In this document: piece after piece, positions 8,921 to 17,121 of the stretch
Position numbering within the stretch: position 1 is the first letter of the stretch
Layout of the letters: the number at the start of each line of letters is the position of its first letter
Assembly (NCBI GenBank): GCA_026708685.1
Contig: JAPOUL010000162.1
Location: 1 to 34,436 of the forward strand
Direction of reading: 5' to 3'
DNA from: Bacteroidota bacterium
GTDB taxonomy: Bacteria; Bacteroidota; Rhodothermia; Rhodothermales; Bin80
Length of the DNA stretch: 34,436 nucleotides
Position numbers and translations under genes: made by a program
Notes under the pieces: model-generated
What the model was told of the DNA's origin: nothing
What the model saw: the letters and a program-made list of their open reading frames with translations, nothing else
Databases searched by the model: none

Positions 8921-10093
8921 ATGCATCCAAAAAATAACAAATCACGGATTGGAGAGAAGATTACGATCTCGTATGTGCAGGAACGAGTGGAGGCATATCT
9001 ACCTCCATCATTGCCTCCGAATCCTCCAATCAATATGAAAACTCTGCGTTCAAAGCTAGAAAAAGCTTATTTGACCATTGGTCGCTTGGATGGTATCTCT
9101 GAAATTCTTCCTGATATTTCCGTTTTCTTATACTCATATGTAAGACAAGAGGCACTTTTGTCTTCACAGATTGAAGGTACTCAATCATCACTTTCGGATT
9201 TATTTCTCTTTGAGATAGACCAGCCTCCCAGCGTACCTATGGATGAAATAGAGGAAGTGTCCAACTGTGTTTCAGCAATGAACCATGGTGTGACACGATT
9301 AAACGAGGGGTTTCCATTGAGTCAACGCCTAATGTGCGAAATGCATGGAATCCTGTTATCTGGTGGAAGAGGAAGTACAAAACTACCCGGTGAATTTAGA
9401 CGCTCCCAGAACTGGATTGGTGGTACACGTCCAGGAAATGCCATGTATGTTCCACCGCCTCACACCTATATTGCTGATCTGATGACTGATATAGAAAATT
9501 TTATCCATTCCGATCACCATGAATTAACCTCGCTCATGAAGGCAGGTCTGATTCATGTTCAATTTCAAACCATTCATCCATTCCTTGATGGAAATGGTCG
9601 TTTGGGGCGACTACTCATTACACTCTACCTTGTCCATAGCGGATTACTTCAACATCCGACTCTCTATCTCAGCCTCTACTTTAAGCGCCATAGATCCAAT
9701 TATTATGAGTTACTTCAGCGTGTACGAACTCACGGAGATTGGGAAACTTGGTTAGATTTCTTCTTGGACGGTATCATTGAAACTTCTGGACATGGGGTTC
9801 AACTTGCCAAGAGTATTCTACAATTGTTTGATGAAGATACTCAAACAATCAACCAGTCTGGTAGATTAGCAGCCTCAGCACTACAAGTATTCTCTATTCT
9901 TCAGAAACGACTCATCATCTCTGCATCTTACATTTCCAAAATTACTGGGAGTTCTTTGCCGACAGTATACAAGTCCATCCATCATCTTGAAAAGATAGGG
10001 ATCGTAAATGAAATAACTGGAAAGAAGAGAAACCGCATTTTTGTGTATCAGCGGTATTTACAACTTTTGACTGAAAGTATTGAATCCTCTTGA
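8921..10093 (+). CDS. Fic family protein (AMPylase-type, class II) with C-terminal winged helix
   Basis: The Fic signature HPFLDGNGRLGR occupies residues 219-230, with H219 the catalytic base. Fic proteins transfer AMP, or sometimes another nucleotide moiety, to hydroxyl side chains of target proteins. An N-terminal inhibitory motif of the [S/T]xxxE[G/N] type is present (SSQIEG, S81/E85/G86), so this is a class II self-inhibited Fic. The order is the usual one for ~390-residue bacterial Fic proteins: Fic_N-like segment (residues 20-110), Fic core (130-265), and a winged-helix DNA-binding segment (~310-375: ISKITGSSLPTVYKSIHHLE). The ATG at 8921 was preferred to the adjacent TTG. It stands alone after an AT-rich leader with no antitoxin gene beside it. 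The target protein is unknown. Confidence 0.92.
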   Translation: MHPKNNKSRIGEKITISYVQERVEAYLPPSLPPNPPINMKTLRSKLEKAYLTIGRLDGISEILPDISVFLYSYVRQEALLSSQIEGTQSSLSDLFLFEIDQPPSVPMDEIEEVSNCVSAMNHGVTRLNEGFPLSQRLMCEMHGILLSGGRGSTKLPGEFRRSQNWIGGTRPGNAMYVPPPHTYIADLMTDIENFIHSDHHELTSLMKAGLIHVQFQTIHPFLDGNGRLGRLLITLYLVHSGLLQHPTLYLSLYFKRHRSNYYELLQRVRTHGDWETWLDFFLDGIIETSGHGVQLAKSILQLFDEDTQTINQSGRLAASALQVFSILQKRLIISASYISKITGSSLPTVYKSIHHLEKIGIVNEITGKKRNRIFVYQRYLQLLTESIESS

Positions 10094-10177
10094 TCATCAC
10101 TGTACATGTGTATAGCCTTATAAGGAACATGAGCACAGCAATCAAGTATTCCCGTGTTTGCATTAAAATATGTCTTT

Positions 10178-10225
10178 TCATGGGTGATATTGAGGAGAGA
10201 AACCTTACTCTCATTCACCCCATGA
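10178..10225 (+). promoter_or_regulatory. Long imperfect hairpin ahead of the carotenoid operon
   Basis: TCATGGGTGA at 10178-10187 pairs with TCACCCCATGA at 10215-10225 with one bulge. An inner GAGAG/CTCTC stem (10195-10199 with 10208-10212) closes an 8-nt loop. It lies 85 bp after the Fic stop and 42 bp before the cruF-like start. It could be a terminator of the Fic transcript or a 5'-UTR structure of the carotenoid operon. There is no T-tract after it, so I lean to the second. Confidence 0.4.
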
Positions 10226-10267
10226 AGGTATTATGTATCCAATTTCTCTACTGCTCTACCTTACTTA

Positions 10268-11086
10268 ATGCCTAAGTCCAAATCTGCCTTCACCTCTTCT
10301 GATCGCATAGGCTTTACCTTACTTTGGATTTTTACTGTTATTGTTTTAGTTGGGTTTGGTACTTTTGGTCTCAATCCTCAACTTCTTGCCCAATTTCCTT
10401 CATCTGCCGGGTTTTATCCATACTCATTTCTGATCTTTTCAAGGGGGCATGTGATCCTCGCATTCGCGGTTCTTGCACTCATTTTAATTCCTAGAGTTGG
10501 AATCAAATGGTTGCCTGCTCTCATCTTAGCCAGTGTCATTTCTTTGGGTATGGAATTGCTGGGGACAAAAACTGGGTTTCCATTCAGTGGTTACGAGTAT
10601 ACTGGATTGCTTGGATATAAAGTTGCTAACCTAGTCCCAGTGTTAATCCCATTTAGTTGGTTTATGATGGCCTTCCCATCCTATGTACTTGCAAGATGCC
10701 TTACAAAAAACGGGTATATTCAATGGATGCTTGGAGCGTTTTTGTTGACGGCTTGGGATTTAACACTTGACCCTGCCATGAGTGAACTTTCAAACTATTG
10801 GGTATGGGATCAGGCTGGACCTTACTATGGAATGCCTCTGGTTAATTTACTTGGATGGTTTGGGACCGGGATCTTGATCATGATTGCGTTTGATTACTCT
10901 CATGCGGGAAAAATTGCTGACCAGATTCCAACACCTGTCATGGAATTTTATTATTTCACCGTAATCGTTCTTTCCTTAGGCATGACGCTCTTGGCTGGTT
11001 ACTGGTTGGCCGTCTTTTTAACTCTGGTCGTCATTGTAGCCTTACGCTTTATGATTCACCAACATCAGTTACTCCTCGCCAACTGA
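10268..11086 (+). CDS. cruF: Carotenoid biosynthesis membrane protein, CruF/bisanhydrobacterioruberin hydratase-like
   Basis: A polytopic membrane protein of 272 residues with about seven hydrophobic segments. It carries the conserved stretch of the CruF/CrtF-type carotenoid hydratases: MELLGTKTGFPFSGYEY, then LIPFSWFMMAFPSY, then TAWDLTLDPAMS and a YYGMPLVNLLGWFGTG loop. CruF hydrates the C-1',2' double bond of an acyclic carotenoid end; haloarchaeal relatives act on bisanhydrobacterioruberin. Its place directly upstream of the GGPPS/phytoene synthase and crtI genes (10-bp gap) supports a carotenoid role. Which hydratase substrate it uses cannot be read from the sequence, so the symbol is given at family level. 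Confidence 0.8.
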   Translation: MPKSKSAFTSSDRIGFTLLWIFTVIVLVGFGTFGLNPQLLAQFPSSAGFYPYSFLIFSRGHVILAFAVLALILIPRVGIKWLPALILASVISLGMELLGTKTGFPFSGYEYTGLLGYKVANLVPVLIPFSWFMMAFPSYVLARCLTKNGYIQWMLGAFLLTAWDLTLDPAMSELSNYWVWDQAGPYYGMPLVNLLGWFGTGILIMIAFDYSHAGKIADQIPTPVMEFYYFTVIVLSLGMTLLAGYWLAVFLTLVVIVALRFMIHQHQLLLAN

Positions 11087-11096
11087 CGAAAACTTC

Positions 11097-13004
11097 ATGA
11101 CTGCTGTTGAGGCTGTGAGATCGGGGATCTCAAAAAGTGCGATCATGGTTCAGGAGTATGGGATGACTATCCCCTCTCCTTCTGGAAAGCTCCTTCGTCC
11201 TTTGACTGCTCTGTCGTTTGTCTCTGCTGACCGCCAGCACTTACTGGATGATCGATTTTGGCTGGGATGTCTTGCAATTCAGATGGTTCACGAAGCATCA
11301 ATTTATCACGATGATGTTTTTGACGGTGGAATGCAACGCCGCAATACCGCCACCCTTCTCGCAACCAAAGGGATTGGGGCTTCCGTATTGGTTGGCGATC
11401 TTTACCTCACAGGGGCCTACCGTGTTGCCTCCTTGACGGGCTATCATGATTTTTTGACGGCATTCATCAAAGCCGTTGAAACCATGGTTCGTGGTGAAAA
11501 TATTCAGGATTCAATCACTCCCAGCGAAAACCTCCTTACAACGTATGAGCAAATCGTACGGATGAAAAGCGGTCAACTGTTTGGGATTGCCGCCGCTCTG
11601 CCAAGTTGGAGCGGACACTCCGATCTACCTTCTGAGCAATTACTCAACATAGGAATCAATCTTGGAATATTTTACCAGATGGTGGATGATTTTCTTGATT
11701 ACTGCCCCACTGGAGAGACAGGTAAACCAAAACTTCAAGATTTTAATAATCGAATTTGGACTTTTGTATTAGGCTCTCATGGAACTGAATGGTTTGAACA
11801 ATCTGCTGATCAAGCACTGAAAGCATTTTTTACTTCAAAGAATGCACCTTCTTTGGCAGAAATTGCCCTATCTAAGCTTCAAGATAGAGGCTCTTCTCTC
11901 ATTAGCCAAATCCAAAAAGCAGCTGCACAACCACCTATGGTGGAGATGATTGAAGAATGGCTTCAACGCTGTGCTCATGCATCTCGTCCTAATAGACTCG
12001 CTACTCCGAAAATCTATTCTAAACTGTCCCTTGCTCCAAAACCTGAACGATCGCTTACTGCCGCACAAATAGGGCTCCGAGCTCAAAAACTTGGAGATGT
12101 ATCTGACTGGGGGGTATTCTTTCAACGAAATAGCCGAAGCTTCTCCTATGCATCACGTCTTTTTCCCCGCCCCGAACGATCTATCATTACTGAAATCTAC
12201 CTTTTCTGCCGGTTTACAGATAATTTAGCTGACAAAGGTGCTGAATCTATTGCCCATGCGTATGAAATCCTCAATGTGTGGGATCAGATCGCCTACTCCG
12301 CTTACCAAGGAAATGCCACAGGAATTCCTGTGGCCGATGTCGTCATGGGAAGAATGGCGAGTATGGTCATTCCTTATTCTCTGATCTCCGAGCTCATTGA
12401 AGGAATGCGTATGGATGTTGAACCATCAAGATATTCATCCATGGAGGAATTGCGGTTGTATACATATCGTGTCGCATCGGTTGTTGGTGACTGGATCACG
12501 CAGGCATTCGGGGTCAGAGATTCCTGGGTTCTTGAACGTGCACATGATTTAGGGCATGCCATGCAACTGACCAATATTGTGCGTGATGTGGGTGAGGATT
12601 TATCCATGGGCAGACTGTATCTACCTGCTGACCTCATGGACGAACACCAGATTACCCTTGAAACCCTCAAGGATCTCAAAGAAAAGGCTTTCAATCATGG
12701 ATTTATATCCCCCAACTATACTGAACTCATTGAAGCCATCATTGCAGAGGCCAATTCCGCCTATGACAGAGCTTATGAGGGGATTCCATTCTTGCCGACC
12801 CGTCTCCGTAGGGCGATCGCAGTTGCAGCACGGGTCTATCGTGGAATCCATGACGAAATTCGTTCCAATCAGTACAACAATTTAACTTCCCGTGCTTATA
12901 CCTCCTCCTGGAAAAAGACAATTTTAGCACGTAAAGGATTAACCCAACTTCGGCAAGTTTCTCAGAACCCTAAACCATCCAACACTTTGAACAGTGCTAC
13001 CTGA
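11097..13004 (+). CDS. Bifunctional GGPP synthase-phytoene synthase fusion (CrtE-CrtB)
   Basis: Two complete prenyl-metabolism domains share one 635-residue frame. The N-terminal part (~1-300) is a trans-isoprenyl diphosphate synthase with first DDxxD at D72, D73, D76 (YHDDVFD) and second at D197, D198, D201 (VDDFLD), plus GKLLRP near residue 30. The C-terminal part (~335-620) is a squalene/phytoene synthase with DxxxD at 375-379 (FTDNLAD) and 497-501 (RDVGED) followed by GRLYLP. Together they would make geranylgeranyl diphosphate and condense two molecules to phytoene. The linker (~300-335) has no recognisable domain. The frame is continuous with no internal stop. Its end overlaps the crtI start by 11 bp. 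The short N-terminus before the first DDxxD suggests some loss of helices, but catalytic residues are kept. Confidence 0.9.
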   Translation: MTAVEAVRSGISKSAIMVQEYGMTIPSPSGKLLRPLTALSFVSADRQHLLDDRFWLGCLAIQMVHEASIYHDDVFDGGMQRRNTATLLATKGIGASVLVGDLYLTGAYRVASLTGYHDFLTAFIKAVETMVRGENIQDSITPSENLLTTYEQIVRMKSGQLFGIAAALPSWSGHSDLPSEQLLNIGINLGIFYQMVDDFLDYCPTGETGKPKLQDFNNRIWTFVLGSHGTEWFEQSADQALKAFFTSKNAPSLAEIALSKLQDRGSSLISQIQKAAAQPPMVEMIEEWLQRCAHASRPNRLATPKIYSKLSLAPKPERSLTAAQIGLRAQKLGDVSDWGVFFQRNSRSFSYASRLFPRPERSIITEIYLFCRFTDNLADKGAESIAHAYEILNVWDQIAYSAYQGNATGIPVADVVMGRMASMVIPYSLISELIEGMRMDVEPSRYSSMEELRLYTYRVASVVGDWITQAFGVRDSWVLERAHDLGHAMQLTNIVRDVGEDLSMGRLYLPADLMDEHQITLETLKDLKEKAFNHGFISPNYTELIEAIIAEANSAYDRAYEGIPFLPTRLRRAIAVAARVYRGIHDEIRSNQYNNLTSRAYTSSWKKTILARKGLTQLRQVSQNPKPSNTLNSAT

Positions 13005-14550
13005 TCAAACAGAACACGCCTCCAAGACTCCACACCGTGCCGTTATCATAGGAAGTGGATTTGGTGGACTGACGGCGGCCGTACGATTGCAAGCTTCAGG
13101 AATTTCTACGACCTTAATTGAGCAGTGCAATCATCTTGGGGGGCGAGCGGGCCAGATCCGTGACTCTGGCTATACCTTTGATACTGGCCCAAGTCTTATC
13201 ACTGCCCCCCCTCTTTTGAAAGACATCTTTCATTGTGCTGGGAGACGATTGGAAGATTACATTACCCTTGTGCCATTGGATCCTTTTTATCGGGTCTGGT
13301 TTTACGACGGCACATACATAGATTATCGCTCTGATCTTACAAAAATGAAAGCCTCCATGGCTCAGTTTGATCAACGCGATGCCGACCGACTTGAAGAGTT
13401 CTTTGAAAGACTCCAGCCCATTTACAAGGCCGTCATCACGGAAGGATTAGGGGCACGCCCATTTGATTCATTAGGGATGATGGCTGGTTTTACGCCCCGC
13501 GTGATTCGCCTGGGGGCATGGAAGCCAGTCTCCCAGTTCGTCAAAGGATTTTTTCGAGACTGGCGGCACCATTTTCTTTACTCATTCCATCCACTATTCT
13601 TGGGGGGAAGCCCTTTTCGTGCTCCGTCCATCTTTTTAATGATTCCTTTCCTAGAAAAAGAAGGTGGAGTCTGGTATGCCAATGGAGGGATGTACAGTTT
13701 AGTCAAGGGCATTGCACAACTCTTTCAGGATATCGGCGGTGAAATTCGATTAAATACATCCGCTCTGCGTATTGAAGTCTCTAGACATGGTACATCTCGT
13801 CCAAAAGCTACTGGGGTTCTGGTTCAGAATACCCAAGATCAAACCAAAACGAATATCCCTGCTGATATTGTTGTTAGCAATGCTGATGTTGGTCATACCT
13901 ATGGTCGCTTGTTGGGCAATGTCAAACGTCGCCGATGGACGAACTCTCGATTAAAGCGAATTCATCACTCTATGAGTTGTTTTCTTCTGTATTTAGGTGT
14001 CCGTAAAAAATATCCAAAACTGTCCCATCATACCATTATTTTAGGTCCCAGATACAAAGGATTGGTGCAAGACATTTTTGATCGTAAAATTTTAGCAGAG
14101 GACTTCAGCATGTATCTGCATGTACCAAGTCGTACTGAACCAGCAATGGCACCTGATGGCGGCGAAAGTATCTATATCCTTGTTCCTGTTCCCAACCTTG
14201 CGTCGGGTGTAGACTGGGAGAGTACTACGGATTCAATGACAGATCGTGTGATTACTGCCCTTGAAAAATGGGGACTTGAGGACTTGCGTGCATCAATTGA
14301 AGTGCAACATGTCTTTACGCCCGATGAGTTTGAGTCCGAGTACAATTCTACTTTGGGCAATGCTTTTGGCATTGAACCCCGTATTACGCAGACCGCATGG
14401 TTTCGCCCTCACAATCGTAGTGAAGATATTGATGGATTATACCTTGTGGGTGCTGGTACACATCCTGGGGCGGGGGTTCCTGGTGTGGTTCTCTCGGCGA
14501 GTGCAACTATGTATGCCATCAAAGAGGATTTTGGTCTAGGTCTAGAATGA
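12994..14550 (+). CDS. crtI: Phytoene desaturase-type carotenoid oxidoreductase
   Basis: The FAD-binding Rossmann motif VIIGSGFGGLTAA (G20, G22, G25) opens the protein, followed by NHLGGRAGQIRDSGYTFDTGPSLIT, which is diagnostic for CrtI-type desaturases. The C-terminal GLYLVGAGTHPGAGVPGVVLS is the conserved FAD/substrate motif. CrtI introduces double bonds into phytoene to give lycopene-type products. The only workable start is GTG at 12994, 11 bp inside the end of the upstream fusion gene. At 518 residues the length is typical. No lycopene cyclase gene follows, consistent with acyclic carotenoids modified by the cruF-like product. Confidence 0.95.
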   Translation: MLPDQTEHASKTPHRAVIIGSGFGGLTAAVRLQASGISTTLIEQCNHLGGRAGQIRDSGYTFDTGPSLITAPPLLKDIFHCAGRRLEDYITLVPLDPFYRVWFYDGTYIDYRSDLTKMKASMAQFDQRDADRLEEFFERLQPIYKAVITEGLGARPFDSLGMMAGFTPRVIRLGAWKPVSQFVKGFFRDWRHHFLYSFHPLFLGGSPFRAPSIFLMIPFLEKEGGVWYANGGMYSLVKGIAQLFQDIGGEIRLNTSALRIEVSRHGTSRPKATGVLVQNTQDQTKTNIPADIVVSNADVGHTYGRLLGNVKRRRWTNSRLKRIHHSMSCFLLYLGVRKKYPKLSHHTIILGPRYKGLVQDIFDRKILAEDFSMYLHVPSRTEPAMAPDGGESIYILVPVPNLASGVDWESTTDSMTDRVITALEKWGLEDLRASIEVQHVFTPDEFESEYNSTLGNAFGIEPRITQTAWFRPHNRSEDIDGLYLVGAGTHPGAGVPGVVLSASATMYAIKEDFGLGLE

Positions 14551-14742
14551 TTTTTCGTTGTCTATGCGAGAAGTTTGGAATTTCATAGAGAAAAAGACCA
14601 AGAATGCAATCTTGGGACATTACTTTCTTGGAATCAATTCGTGAGCAGAAAACTTGACAACATACCTGTAAAGTAGGACTGGCTTACAGTACCAATTCCG
14701 ATGAATGGTTTCGTTAATCCGTAATTCGTGGCGAAGGTTGTA

Positions 14743-15402
14743 TTAAACAAATTCGAGATAACGTACGCGCCAACTTGCCATTGCCTGCAACTTATTGAAG
14801 TTCAATCGCACTCTAAAATCTTCTCCGTGTTTAGAAGAATGCCTACCAGCTGCCCAAATAGTCAGATCTGGTGAAGGATTATAGCGCTCCTGCAATTTTC
14901 CATTAGGAATACAAGACATGATGATTTTTATAAGATTATATCCACCATCTGACCTATCTTCATATACATATTTAGCAATAATTGTGACCACTTGAAATTC
15001 ACGGTTATTTCTAATCATTGTACTTGATAATCTCCCATGTTCATTGACAATTTCACCCCTATTATCAAGGAATCTTATGTGCATTGACGTTTGAGACATT
15101 TGAATTGTAGCAGATGAGTTTCCCTTCTCGGCTTTTGCATCAAGCATTAAAGCTACTGGCTGTGGGTGAGGAAGAAAAACATAGATGGCTTTCTTGTAAT
15201 CCACTTTCCCATAGAGCCTTTCCCGAATGCCAGGCAATCCCATTTCTTCAAGAGCCTCACGCATAACATCCTGAGCAATATCACCTGGCATGTCTCATTC
15301 TTCACGAAATATTACGACGGATTCTTGTACATAATCTGTTATGGCTTGCACAACCATTTCAAAAGTCGTACGTTCTAATATCTCCAATTCATCAAGAGTC
15401 AT
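14743..15402 (-). pseudogene. SfiI-like type II restriction endonuclease, interrupted by in-frame TGA
   Basis: The C-terminal open part (15291 down to 14743, 182 residues) resembles the SfiI endonuclease family: VDYKKAIYVFLPHPQP, LMLDAKAEKGN with the D...AK active-site pattern, IPNGKLQERYNPSPD and AAGRHSSKHGED. The N-terminal part (MTLDELEILERTTFEMVVQA, start 15402) lies in the same frame and fits the beginning of SfiI. A single TGA at 15295-15297 separates them. The product would be about 218 residues against about 270 for SfiI, so the C-terminus is also short. The ATG at 15402 overlaps the end of the methyltransferase by 11 bp. A downstream ATG at 15291 could restart translation, but would lack the N-terminal ~35 residues. 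The family assignment is from recalled sequence similarity and is not verified by search. Confidence 0.7.
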
Positions 15403-16383
15403 TTGTTCGTAATTTTGCCATTTCAACGTATTCAGGGACCATATCAATGCCGAGCCATTTACGTCCCAATTTCTTAGCAACATATGTTGTTGTACCCGTG
15501 CCAACAAAAGGATCAAGCACTAAACCTTCGCATGGAGAGAACAATTTGATCACTCGCCGAGCTAATTCTTCGGGAAACTCTGCCTCATGTCGTCCATTTT
15601 TCTTACAGAACGTATCTGCCAAACCCCTCTAGATCCCCATTCTGACCATTCATGTTTTTCCAAACGAGCTCTATCATACTCAATAACACCCGGACACCAA
15701 AAAATATAAATATGTTCAAACTCATCAACAGCACGGTAGCTGTTAGAGTGCCACTGGCTATTTTGCCATGTAGGATCCTTGTGCCAAATTCGGTGATCAT
15801 ACAAATATAAACCTGACGTTTTAGCCCAATCAGCAACCATACACCCCGTAAGCTTCACCTTTGTTGATGAACGCTGTTTACCTCCACGAACATTGTTGCC
15901 TTCGATCCTGCGCTGAACGGTCTGTTCGCTACAACCCAATAACTCAGCCAACTGATAGCGATTGGCATCGGGGAATTTTTGACGCATGGAAAGTACTTCT
16001 TCAATCGTAACACGATTTCTCTTGCCCCTGACATTTTCGGCTTGAAATCGTGGCATGTCAGGATCAGAAAAACAGAGGATATCACCGATATTTACGGCCA
16101 GAAATCCCCCAGGTTTTAACACCCGAGCATGTTCGCCAATGACAGATTTGATCAACGATTTCCAATCTTCAAATCCGAGGTTACACTCGTACGATTTTCC
16201 TACAAAATAGGGTGGAGACCAAAGCGATAGATCCACTGACTGAGCGGGAATCCTCTTCATAACTTCACGAGAATCGCCAAGTAGAATTTTGTTCTCAATC
16301 GTATGTTTTGCAACCGTAGTTCTACCACGCACCGTTGACGGTTCAAGTGAGTGATGAGTCGGTTCAGCGATAGGCATCTTCAT
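15392..16383 (-). pseudogene. Beta-class DNA methyltransferase of the SfiI-like system, frameshifted
   Basis: The first frame, from ATG 16383, contains GDSREV and the catalytic SPPY motif of N4-cytosine/N6-adenine methyltransferases (LSLWSPPYFVGKSYE), then VLKPGGFLAVNIGD. A helix-turn-helix-like insertion (RYQLAELLGCSEQTVQRRI) and YLYDHRIWHKDP follow. This frame stops at 15562 after SVRK. The C-terminus continues in another frame: KNGRHEAEFPEELARRV, then DPFVGTGTTTYVAKKLG (SAM-binding motif I) and WLGIDM. One extra A in the A5 tract at 15597-15601 would join the two, so this is either a frameshift mutation, a sequencing error or a slippage site. The motif order (SPPY before FxGxG) marks the beta class. 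The TTG at 16416 is an alternative, less likely start. The gene pairs with the SfiI-like nuclease downstream. Confidence 0.75.
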
Positions 16384-17121
16384 ACCACAGTAGAATCTAA
16401 TTAGGGTTGCATGCAACTCACATGGATGCTATCTCTCGTCAAAAAAACCTTCACGATGTGCACTACCCGATCAATCCTATTCGGGTAGAGGAGCTTAATT
16501 GACCTACAGACTCGTTTACATAGTTCTGTATGTGCCTACTGATCAACACTTGATGGGATGTGTCGCAGAGGTAGCGCTTCAAAAACAGCCAAGACGATTC
16601 CATTTCAGTGGTGCACCTCTATACGATGAGTGGAATCAAGAAAATACAAGACATCAAGGAATAATCCATAGGTCTAATGAAAATCGGGTATGTAGGCATG
16701 CCTCTTAAGTGTAGGTGTCAAACCACTTCTCGCTGTGTCACTGTCGGAGAACATCTTCAAGATTCGACCTATCATACTCCTATACGGAATGTTTTACCGA
16801 TCCTTTCTGTGCCTGTATATCTCGCTATGAGTATAACAATAAATGCACAATAAAACCATGACTAAACAAAGGCTTTTCTGCAATCACTTTATCCAAGATC
16901 AGGATTTTTGTTCCCACACCCCTTGAATTTCGGACAATCACCTATTGTAATCCCCTATCCCAAGTTTGCAATTTGAAGAATTCCCGCAGAAATCAAGGCC
17001 CTCGCCTGCAATTAGAGTACTATCAGAATCATTTGCTCACCTTCATAAAACTGCATGAATACTTTACTGCAATGGCTCAAAATGATGATCAAATCGTTTG
17101 ACACTAAAAATCATTCATTCC
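16384..17121. other. Long intergenic region between the broken R-M locus and aspC
   Basis: About 740 bp with no gene I can support. An open frame at 16499-16708 has no recognisable motif and biased, low-complexity start choice, so it is not called. A perfect 8-bp hairpin (CTACCCGA/TCGGGTAG) sits at 16463-16488, some 80 bp upstream of the methyltransferase start. The rest shows no tRNA fold, repeat or clear promoter. It may be decayed sequence. Confidence 0.45.
16463..16488. promoter_or_regulatory. 8-bp inverted repeat upstream of the SfiI-like methyltransferase
   Basis: CTACCCGA (16463-16470) and TCGGGTAG (16481-16488) are perfect inverted copies with a 10-nt spacer. It could be an operator or control-protein site for the R-M genes, or a terminator relic. 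No controller gene is present nearby. Confidence 0.3.

Noticed and set aside
16499..16708. A 69-codon open frame
   Set aside because: No family resemblance, no conserved start context and no partner gene; probably chance.
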